Source of the DNA: Stramenopiles sp. TOSAG23-3
Lineage: Eukaryota; Sar
Assembly: GCA_900128585.1 (NCBI GenBank)
Contig: LT642706.1
Coordinates: 1 to 12,156, forward strand
Direction of reading: 5' to 3'
Length of the DNA: 12,156 nt
Positions 6,214-12,156 of the stretch are shown here, piece by piece. Each line of letters starts with the position of its first letter. Position 1 is the stretch's first letter. The notes beneath the pieces are model-generated. The model was not told where the DNA came from. It did not search any database and worked only from the letters and a program-made list of their open reading frames with translations. A program made the position numbers and the translations under genes.

Positions 6214-6954
6214 TTATATTATTGACGGGGAATGTGTTATCTTGCCTTCTTCTCTTCCCTGTAAAAGAGTTTCCCCCTTCTTTCCGCTTTCCCTCCCTTT
6301 GTACGATTGCCCTTTATTTCCGACGCCCGAGGCCCACTTGTCATCGCACAGCCAGTCGCCCATTGTCCACCCATGGCGCAGAAGTATTTCCTCTTGTTCC
6401 GATTTTGTAATTTTTGCCTTTTCCGCTAAAATTCGGCACGTCTTCTTCTGTACTGGACTTGGTCGCTCTGAACGTTTTACGTCGCATACTATTTTTTCGT
6501 ACTTTACATGTGCATTGTCGGTCAACGCGTCATCGCTTCCACTATCTTCCATCGAGCGGCTCGTTTTCCTGGATCGGTACAGGGTTTTCGGGGTGACCGC
6601 TTTCGAATCCATCGTGGTGTTCATCACCTTACTACTCTCCCCTAGAAGAAGACGCTTCGCCCGAGCCCATATGGCGTTGCCAATGAAGGCGGCTTCCGTC
6701 CCAGAAAACAGCAACGCAAATAGAAATGGCTTCTTGTATAATAATCCTACAAGCTTCCCTCCTTTGTTGCACAAGTAGTAAAACCTTACAGCCAAAAGCG
6801 AGGAGACAAGAGACAAAAATCGAGAATGCATTTGGTCGGAGCGAAAAATATTGACGTAGTGAATCCACATAGCGAGGTCTAACAGTCGACTATTCGCCCC
6901 TCTTGTAGCAGAAGGGTCAAACGCTTTTTTGCGTAAAACAGACCACCACGACAT
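6214..6954 (-). CDS. Unrecognised basic protein with two hydrophobic segments
   Basis: The predicted protein has 246 residues and matches no family I can name. It begins MSWWSVLRKK. Residues about 46-61 are hydrophobic and could span a membrane. Residues about 68-97 form a longer hydrophobic stretch rich in aromatic and small residues. After an RAKRLLL segment (98-104) the rest is hydrophilic and basic, with Ser/Lys/Glu-rich sequence and a Trp pair at 196 and 201. No signal peptide is evident, so a tail in the cytosol and a hairpin or two-span anchor are possible. The ATG at 6954 is chosen because the frame further upstream has only a TTG; A is at -3. It converges on HUS1 (231-base gap) and diverges from RPS3. 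A loose resemblance in layout to peroxisomal PEX11-type proteins was considered but is not supported by motifs. The Lys/Glu/Ser-rich composition favours this strand over the antisense frame. Confidence 0.6.
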   Translation of the reverse strand: MSWWSVLRKKAFDPSATRGANSRLLDLAMWIHYVNIFRSDQMHSRFLSLVSSLLAVRFYYLCNKGGKLVGLLYKKPFLFALLFSGTEAAFIGNAIWARAKRLLLGESSKVMNTTMDSKAVTPKTLYRSRKTSRSMEDSGSDDALTDNAHVKYEKIVCDVKRSERPSPVQKKTCRILAEKAKITKSEQEEILLRHGWTMGDWLCDDKWASGVGNKGQSYKGRESGKKGETLLQGREEGKITHSPSII

Positions 6955-7101
6955 GTTATTTACAAATTGGACCAAACGAAAGAAACCAAACAAGGACGTG
7001 CGAAACCTAATCTCTTTGAAAAAACAATTTCAAACTAGTTGCTGGTTAGTCAATCTCTATTTAAATTGGAACACATCTTTTGTAATGTAATAATGTTTCT
7101 T

Positions 7102-7125
7102 TCTTTTATATTTTATAATAAAAGA
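7102..7125. repeat. Perfect 8-bp inverted repeat, 8-base loop
   Basis: TCTTTTAT at 7102-7109 pairs with ATAAAAGA at 7118-7125. The stem is mostly A-T and therefore weak. It could be chance in this composition or a small hairpin in the divergent promoter. Confidence 0.4.
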
Positions 7126-7145
7126 CTAATTTTATAATTCATTCC

Positions 7146-7160
7146 GGCGGTGGGCGGTGG
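7146..7160 (+). promoter_or_regulatory. G-rich island with five short G runs
   Basis: The 15-base string GGCGGTGGGCGGTGG carries five G runs of two or three bases with single-base loops, inside AT-rich spacer. It could form a two-layer G-quadruplex or be a GC-rich factor site. No known site is recognised. Confidence 0.35.
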
Positions 7161-7241
7161 TGTTCTTTATTTAATTAGTAGTATTTAGTTTGCCGCCTAT
7201 TGACTATTGAGCTTTTTTATTATAAAAATACTATCCTGCTG

Positions 7242-7266
7242 TGCTGATGCTGATGCTGATGCTGAT
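7242..7266. repeat. GCTGAT hexanucleotide repeat, four copies
   Basis: Four exact GCTGAT units occupy 7243-7266, preceded by one extra T and followed by GAGTGA. It is a short microsatellite in the divergent spacer. Confidence 0.85.
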
Positions 7267-7804
7267 GAGTGAGGAGTGTTGTTAGTACTTTGTATAATTA
7301 ATGTCATTACAATACCTGGTACCGGTATACACTTCTACATTCAATTTCATTTTCCTTAAAATAAAAACTAATCCTTAATTATTCATACAAAATATTTATA
7401 TAGGAATATATGTATTTAAAATTACAAGTAATGATGATGAAAAATATATATGTACTGTACTGTACTTGATACAATTATATTTTAATTCTACCACACATTG
7501 TAAAAAGGAAACAAAAGTATAATATAATAGGTAAATAATAAATAGAATACATTGATTATATACTTAAAGTAAACATCCCTCCACTTGTCCTCGCAACCAG
7601 TGATTTTACCAATGCTATATTCATGTAATGTCGATAATATCTATGCTATGTACATGTTTTTTTTAAATGGATTTTTCTTTCTTCTTTTTTTTGTTTCTTC
7701 CCATCTTTTAAAGGGACATAGTATAGAAAACAAAAAAAGAATAGGAATTTGTAGTATTAAATACATACATACAGCATTGATATTATTATTATGTATAATA
7801 TATA

Positions 7805-7820
7805 AAATAAATAAATAAAT
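7805..7820. repeat. AAAT tetranucleotide repeat
   Basis: Four AAAT units lie in AT-rich spacer upstream of RPS3. It is an ordinary microsatellite. Confidence 0.8.
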
Positions 7821-7881
7821 AATTCATCTCTTTTGTTGTTGATTTTATTACAAGGAACAAAGCATTGATAATTAATGACAA

Positions 7882-7901
7882 AAAGAAAGAAAGAAAGAAA
7901 G
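7882..7901. repeat. AAAG tetranucleotide repeat
   Basis: Five exact AAAG units lie about 185 bases upstream of the RPS3 start. They form a purine tract in what may be promoter or leader sequence. Confidence 0.85.
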
Positions 7902-8086
7902 AGTTTGTATGAATGATGGCATTGATTGATGGATCAATTACGACGGAACGAGAGTAGGCAAGAGAGATTGATGTTGGTTGGAACGAAAGGAATCATTGAA
8001 AGCTTTGAAACGGTGAAGAGAGGAAAGACTTCTTAACCAAACGTAAATATTACACCAACAATACATATTTAATTTCATATACCAAA

Positions 8087-8761
8087 ATGGCCACCAAGCA
8101 AGTTGCAAAGAAAAGAAAGTTCGTCGCAGATGGCGTCTTCTACGCTGAGTTGAACCAGTTGTTCACTCGCGAGTTAGCCGAAGAAGGGTACTCTGGTGTT
8201 GAGGTTCGTGTTACCCCAATGCGCACTGAAATCATCATCCGCGCCACCAAGACCCAAAGTGTTCTTGGCGAAAAAGGACGTCGCATCCACGAGCTTACCT
8301 CTGTTGTGCAAAAACGTTTCGGCTTCAAGGATGGTTCCGTAGAATTGTTCGCCGAACGAGTTGCCAACCGTGGTTTGTGCGCCTCCGCCCAGTGCGAGTC
8401 CCTTCGATACAAGTTGATGGGCGGTCTAGCTGTACGCCGTGCATGCTATGGTGTTCTTCGATTCATCATGGAATCCGGCGCCAAAGGTTGCGAAGTCATT
8501 GTTTCGGGTAAACTTCGTGCCCAGCGTGCCAAAGCCATGAAATTCAACGAAGGTTACATTAAACGTGCAGGTCAAGCCAAGTTCGAATACATCGACTCCG
8601 CCACCCGCCACCTTAACATGCGCCAGGGTGTTTTGGGTATCAAAGTTAAGATTATGCTTCCCCACGACCCAGAAGGAAAGATGGGCCCAGCCAAGCCATT
8701 GGCTGACACTATTGCTGTAAGAGAACCAAAGAACCCAATCGGTATCTGCGGTGGCAAATAA
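8087..8761 (+). CDS. RPS3: 40S ribosomal protein uS3 (RPS3)
   Basis: The protein has 224 residues, a near-complete match to cytosolic eukaryotic RPS3. RPS3 sits at the mRNA entry channel of the small ribosomal subunit. KKRKFVADG at 8-16 and [16 protein letters not shown] at 29-44 match human RPS3 closely. The type-2 KH domain follows, with its GEKG loop at 61-64 and QKRFGF at 75-80. The C-terminal S3 domain has ESLRYKL (104-110), [19 protein letters not shown] (112-130, contiguous identity to human), [14 protein letters not shown] (179-192) and a DPEGKMGP turn. The C-terminus is about 19 residues shorter than human RPS3 (243) and ends in a GGK tail, a region known to vary. The ATG context, AAAATGGCC, is strong. 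The frame has no introns. The coding sequence is far more GC-rich than its spacers. Confidence 0.98.
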   Translation: MATKQVAKKRKFVADGVFYAELNQLFTRELAEEGYSGVEVRVTPMRTEIIIRATKTQSVLGEKGRRIHELTSVVQKRFGFKDGSVELFAERVANRGLCASAQCESLRYKLMGGLAVRRACYGVLRFIMESGAKGCEVIVSGKLRAQRAKAMKFNEGYIKRAGQAKFEYIDSATRHLNMRQGVLGIKVKIMLPHDPEGKMGPAKPLADTIAVREPKNPIGICGGK

Positions 8762-9041
8762 GTACTGTGTGAGTGAACCCGCGGAAGGAAACCATTATTT
8801 GTAGCGTTTAGTTTTAGGAGGAAGCGTCGTCGGCGTGTTGTTGTTTAAATCCTTTTGTTTTTATCAAAATCCACGCGCCGCACGCTCTTCACCTCGAGGA
8901 AAGAATAACATTACCTAAAACGTTTTTGCTCCGTTTAAATTACTACAGTACTTCATATTATTTAAAAAAATTCATCTCTGTGTACGTTGTACGAGCGTTC
9001 ACGGCGCGCGCTGCTGTCCTGTACGGCCCTGAATGAAGTCT

Positions 9042-11789
9042 CTAAAGGCACCCGAGGACCGTTTCCCGGATCGTTTCCAGCTCCAAATGTTCCGGGTTCA
9101 AGCATCGCTCGGATGCGCTGCCCATTACTTCTTTCGACAGCTGCGTCAAAATTTCCTGCTGCCCCACGCCAACAAACTGCGAGAGGACGTTTTGGACGTA
9201 GTTGGCGTCGACTTCAATCTGTTGGAAACCACGCTTGCTAAATGTTTGGGTTCGCACCGTTTCGGACATCGCCTTTAATATTATTTTCAGCACCCCTCCC
9301 AGCACCGACTCGGACGCAAATTCTATCTTCCCAAACACAGTAATCTTTTGTGAAAAAATACGATCGATGGCACCTTCCATCCCTTGCGTACCGCCTTCGT
9401 TTCCATACCGAACCGATACCTCGTGCTTGCTCCAATCGTCGCGAAAGGCGAACGTGGAGTGCTCCCCCAAAACCGTCGCCACCTCTTTCCCAACGTCGGC
9501 AGACGCTGCCGCCAGCTCGACCATGGCAGGGCTCACACGGCTGACCTCTTTCGAGGTCAGCCAGTTCTGGGCGAGGATGGAGCGGCGCACGTCCTTCGAT
9601 ATGTTTCGCGCCTGCAGGAGCGCAAAATGCTCCAGCAACTTGCTGGACGACCCGGTCAGCGTGTTCATTAGTCCACCAACGTCAAACATGGTGTTTCCAC
9701 TAAAAGCACTTTCTTGGTCGGTTGCACTGTTCAAGGGCAAGCATTCCATCATCACGCTCGCCGAGCGTGTCACCCCGTTTTGCGCAAGGTCGTTAATAGC
9801 CACAGCCATGACCAACATGGCCGAGGGGGTCCTTGCCACGTTCTCCACCATCGCCCCGACGCCGTCGCAATAGTCCTCGATTGTACTGCACAGCCACGAA
9901 AACAGGTGGTGAAGCTGGCCCTGGACCAAGTTGGCAAAGACTTCCTCCATGTCTGTCAGCAACCGCTCCTTGTTGGAGCAGCGCTCCAGCAGTATCTTGA
10001 TGTTGCGAAGGGCATACTCTACGTCCGATAAAATCAACGAAGAGAGAGTGTTGGATAAAAATGACGGACTGGACCGCACGCGTGCTTTGGCACCGCTCCC
10101 AGAGGTTTCCCCGCCAGCGGACGTAAACGGGTTGCCGGTCGTGGTGCCCTGGGGTTCTTCCGAGTTGGAGAACGGGTTTCCGGTGTTACCTGTGCCCCCC
10201 TCTGGCTCCGCTTCGGCAGCAGCCTCTTCCCCCTCGCCGCCCGGGCTTGCGCCATCACCCAGCTCCGACTCCCTTAGTGCATCGTTCACGGCGCCAAAGC
10301 GGCACAAAATTGTAGTCTGAACGGACGTAAACAGTTTGGTGATTTGGGTCCGGACGGCCTCTTCGATGATCTCCGCGACTCTGTCATGGAGCCGCGCCGC
10401 TCGGACCGACGTGTTCGTGCCGGTGAGACATCCTCGAAACCTCACAAGGTCATCAATAAAACCGTCAAACGAACACTCCTCGCCCCCCCTCTCTGCTGAG
10501 GTTCCTTGGGACCTCGTTTCCGCCTCTGCGTCGCTATTTACACCATCACTAATACCGGACTCTTTCGCCCCGTCGAAACTTTCCATGCCGCTCGTGTTTG
10601 CCTCGTTCCCAAAGGCCCCTTCAATAAACTTGGGGGTCAACCCCAGGCTTTCGTCCTCTTTCAAATTGTCCGGCAAGGGAAAGGACACAAAGTACGGGCG
10701 AAGGTTTGTAAAATACGACTGGAAGACTTCTTTCGTAAAATTCATCAGCACACTGTCCGCATTCAACCCTTCTGCCACCTCGTCCGCTATGGACGGGTTG
10801 CTCGTAAACAGCACCCGAAAGTCGGCCACGAACTGGCTGAACAAGTCTACGAACGCGTTCGTTTGGTCCCATATTTCTACGCCACCGGCCTTCGCGACCG
10901 CCCCAATCCGTTCGATGGAGTCGTTCAGTTTCCCCCTAGTCCATTCCACGAACGTGTTCATCATGTCCTTCGGGGGCTCTTCCATTTCTAACAACAAACG
11001 AGTAAGGTCGGCCATGCCCGAGGGCGTCTGCTGCCCCTCCTTTAGCTTGTTCTGCATCAAATCCTTCAAACCAGCCATGATGGCGATCGACTCTTTGTGG
11101 ATGCTTCCGAACGACAGAACATGGGCGTACTTTTCTAAAATAAGGTTCGCCGTGTTGTAATACTTCACCGCCTGCACATACGCCTCCAGCTCGATGGACC
11201 GCTTCAAACGCATCGGAAGCTCAAACAAAAACTCCAACTTCTTTATCAAGCCCTGAAGGCTCAGCATGTTCTCGATTTTGTCCCTGTTGGGCGCAAGGTT
11301 TGCATCGACCACTTCGCTCGTCGACTCCAACTGCTCCATTTCGTCCATGAGGTCGTCCAGCTCGCTTTCGATCACCGAAACGTTGTCTTTCATTTTCTTG
11401 ATGGTCTCCGTCGCGCGGATGAACTTGTTGTAGTTTTCATACACCATGTTTTGCATGTCACTGTCCAGGGTCTGAGTTTCTTTCTTCAGCTTTGCGCTCT
11501 GTGTCAACAAAGAGTTCAGGGTTTCAGTGCGCAACATGCTCTGCAAGTACACGTTGACGTCAAACCCATCCCCGTCCAAATCGTTCTTCTTCGCCTCGTC
11601 GTCCTCCTCTTCATCCTCCGGGCCCTCGTTCCCGTAGTAGTTGAGCATCAACATGCGGATACGGTCCAAGCTCTGGTTGTCCTCCGTGTCCTCCGTGTCC
11701 GCTGTAGAGAGCCGAGACAAAGCCGACGTGTTGAACTCGTCCTCTTCCTCTTCCATATTAAAATCGTTGGATTCGCTGGCCGCGTCCAT
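9042..11789 (-). CDS. VPS51: VPS51, GARP/EARP tethering complex subunit
   Basis: The protein has 915 residues (human VPS51 is about 780). VPS51 is the small linking subunit of GARP and EARP, which tether endosome-derived vesicles at the trans-Golgi or recycling endosomes. After an acidic start (1-40), residues 41-210 carry the Vps51 signature: RIRMLMLNYYG (43-53), FDVNVYL (76-82), LDSDMQNMVYENYNKFI (108-124), ATETIKKMKDN (126-136) and LIKKLEFLFELPMRL (181-195). All match human VPS51 closely. A coiled-coil stretch spans about 100-165. The C-terminus also matches: FSQKITVFGKIEF (812-824, human FSERIDVFSPVEF), ISLKT-like helix at 836-840, RTQTFSKRGFQQIEVD (846-861) and FV near 872. Two low-complexity acidic inserts, about 391-440 and 505-570, explain the extra length. 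The second contains two NPF tripeptides (538-540, 553-555). The ATG at 11789 has A at -3. The CT-rich sense leader lies just upstream. Confidence 0.93.
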   Translation of the reverse strand: MDAASESNDFNMEEEEDEFNTSALSRLSTADTEDTEDNQSLDRIRMLMLNYYGNEGPEDEEEDDEAKKNDLDGDGFDVNVYLQSMLRTETLNSLLTQSAKLKKETQTLDSDMQNMVYENYNKFIRATETIKKMKDNVSVIESELDDLMDEMEQLESTSEVVDANLAPNRDKIENMLSLQGLIKKLEFLFELPMRLKRSIELEAYVQAVKYYNTANLILEKYAHVLSFGSIHKESIAIMAGLKDLMQNKLKEGQQTPSGMADLTRLLLEMEEPPKDMMNTFVEWTRGKLNDSIERIGAVAKAGGVEIWDQTNAFVDLFSQFVADFRVLFTSNPSIADEVAEGLNADSVLMNFTKEVFQSYFTNLRPYFVSFPLPDNLKEDESLGLTPKFIEGAFGNEANTSGMESFDGAKESGISDGVNSDAEAETRSQGTSAERGGEECSFDGFIDDLVRFRGCLTGTNTSVRAARLHDRVAEIIEEAVRTQITKLFTSVQTTILCRFGAVNDALRESELGDGASPGGEGEEAAAEAEPEGGTGNTGNPFSNSEEPQGTTTGNPFTSAGGETSGSGAKARVRSSPSFLSNTLSSLILSDVEYALRNIKILLERCSNKERLLTDMEEVFANLVQGQLHHLFSWLCSTIEDYCDGVGAMVENVARTPSAMLVMAVAINDLAQNGVTRSASVMMECLPLNSATDQESAFSGNTMFDVGGLMNTLTGSSSKLLEHFALLQARNISKDVRRSILAQNWLTSKEVSRVSPAMVELAAASADVGKEVATVLGEHSTFAFRDDWSKHEVSVRYGNEGGTQGMEGAIDRIFSQKITVFGKIEFASESVLGGVLKIILKAMSETVRTQTFSKRGFQQIEVDANYVQNVLSQFVGVGQQEILTQLSKEVMGSASERCLNPEHLELETIRETVLGCL

Positions 11790-12156
11790 TCTTTCCGCGA
11801 CAAGCAGTCGTTAAAAGAGAGAGGGAGAGAGAAAGTGATCACACACAAACGCGTGCACTTCAATCTTTTCCCTGAAAGATATTAACACGTTTTAAAAATA
11901 GATACACCATACAATCCTTCTTCTACTTTTAGAGTTCTTAAATTATCTTCATTAAAAATTAAGATGTTAAATTATTACCAACAAGGTGGTGTGATAACCT
12001 CGTAGTCCGTCTAGCTAATAAAATACCTTCAATCATCATCAAATAAATAAATAATAATCGATCTCTTCTCTCTTCTCTCTCTTCTTCTTTCTTCTTCTTC
12101 TTCTTCTTCTTCTTCTTCTTCTTCTTCTTCTTCTTCTTCTTCTTCTTCTTCTTCTT
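11790..12156. promoter_or_regulatory. Spacer upstream of VPS51
   Basis: This 367-base region holds the VPS51 leader and promoter. The purine run at 11813-11835 reads as a CT-rich tract in VPS51 sense, 24-46 bases before its ATG, and is probably in the 5' UTR. The middle (about 11880-12060) is AT-rich with no credible ORF, tRNA or core promoter element. The end is the CTT tract. No other gene start is visible. Confidence 0.55.
12062..12156. repeat. Pyrimidine tract ending in (CTT)22, cut by the window edge
   Basis: Ninety-five consecutive pyrimidines run to the end of the window. The last 66 bases (12091-12156) are 22 perfect CTT units and the true length is unknown because the tract continues past the edge. 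Long GAA/TTC tracts can form triplex DNA and are length-unstable. This one also makes a likely assembly break point. Confidence 0.95.

Larger units (their letters stand above)
6955..8086. promoter_or_regulatory. 1.1 kb AT-rich divergent spacer upstream of RPS3
   Basis: This region must carry the promoters of RPS3 (+) and the unrecognised gene (-). It is very AT-rich with several simple repeats: GCTGAT units at 7242-7266, AAAT units at 7805-7820 and AAAG units at 7882-7901. It also has a G-rich island at 7146-7160 and an 8-base perfect inverted repeat at 7102-7109/7118-7125. The last 180 bases before RPS3 are less AT-rich and may be promoter and 5' UTR. Several short ATG frames (for example at 7913) precede the RPS3 ATG. 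I see no RNA gene and no credible protein gene. Confidence 0.6.

Noticed and set aside
6179-6778. 199-codon plus-strand frame opposite the orphan gene
   Set aside because: It is rich in Ser, Phe, Leu and Pro with no recognisable features, typical of an antisense shadow. The minus strand gives a longer frame with ordinary protein composition.
6214-6954. Assignment of the orphan protein to PEX11 or another peroxisomal family
   Set aside because: Only the general layout of hydrophobic segments is suggestive; no family motif could be pointed to.
6955-6993. Longer start for the orphan minus-strand gene at 6993
   Set aside because: The codon is TTG on the minus strand; the first ATG is at 6954.
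7585-7818. 77-codon hydrophobic frame in the RPS3 upstream spacer
   Set aside because: It begins with TTG, and its Phe/Ile/Tyr/Leu content is what AT-rich spacer DNA encodes by chance.
10336-11160. 274-codon plus-strand frame opposite VPS51
   Set aside because: It lies wholly antisense to a gene with strong family similarity and shows no motifs of its own.
1-12156. tRNA, rRNA, CRISPR or transposon
   Set aside because: No T-loop/anticodon pattern, rRNA-like block, spaced repeats, terminal inverted repeats or transposase-like frame was seen on either strand.

Overview
This window looks like nuclear DNA from a compact protist genome. It encodes a cytosolic eukaryotic 40S ribosomal protein (uS3/RPS3), the 9-1-1 checkpoint clamp subunit HUS1, the GARP/EARP tether subunit VPS51 and a secreted CIA30-domain protein. 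Every gene reads as one uninterrupted frame. The moderately GC-rich coding regions are separated by very AT-rich, microsatellite-laden spacers. The gene set and the secreted CIA30 protein fit a small unicellular alga or heterotrophic flagellate, possibly a stramenopile. That placement is inference, because no marker here fixes the lineage.

Layout, left to right: a 21-base poly-C run; a secreted CIA30–MsrB-like–CIA30 protein (+, 198-1949); a two-module RNA methyltransferase with a GSTCD/METTL25-like Rossmann domain fused to a bacterial-type TrmA m5U methyltransferase (-, 2238-4370); a divergent, low-complexity promoter region; HUS1 (+, 5065-5982); an unrecognised protein with two hydrophobic segments (-, 6214-6954); a 1.1 kb AT-rich divergent spacer; RPS3 (+, 8087-8761); VPS51 (-, 9042-11789); and an upstream spacer ending in a long CTT tract that runs off the window.

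The six genes alternate strand strictly (+ - + - + -). The three convergent gaps are short and similar (288, 231 and 280 bases). The two divergent gaps are long (694 and 1132 bases) and hold nearly all the low-complexity DNA. The genes do not form a pathway: they cover redox or secreted function, RNA modification, DNA-damage checkpoint, translation and endosome-to-Golgi tethering, as expected of ordinary eukaryotic gene order.

The most unusual content is two domain fusions. One is a secreted protein in which a divergent methionine-sulfoxide-reductase-B-like domain is flanked by two CIA30 domains. The other couples a complete TrmA, with its catalytic cysteine and base at the exact E. coli spacing, to a second complete-looking methyltransferase domain. 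No tRNA, rRNA, CRISPR array or transposon was found.
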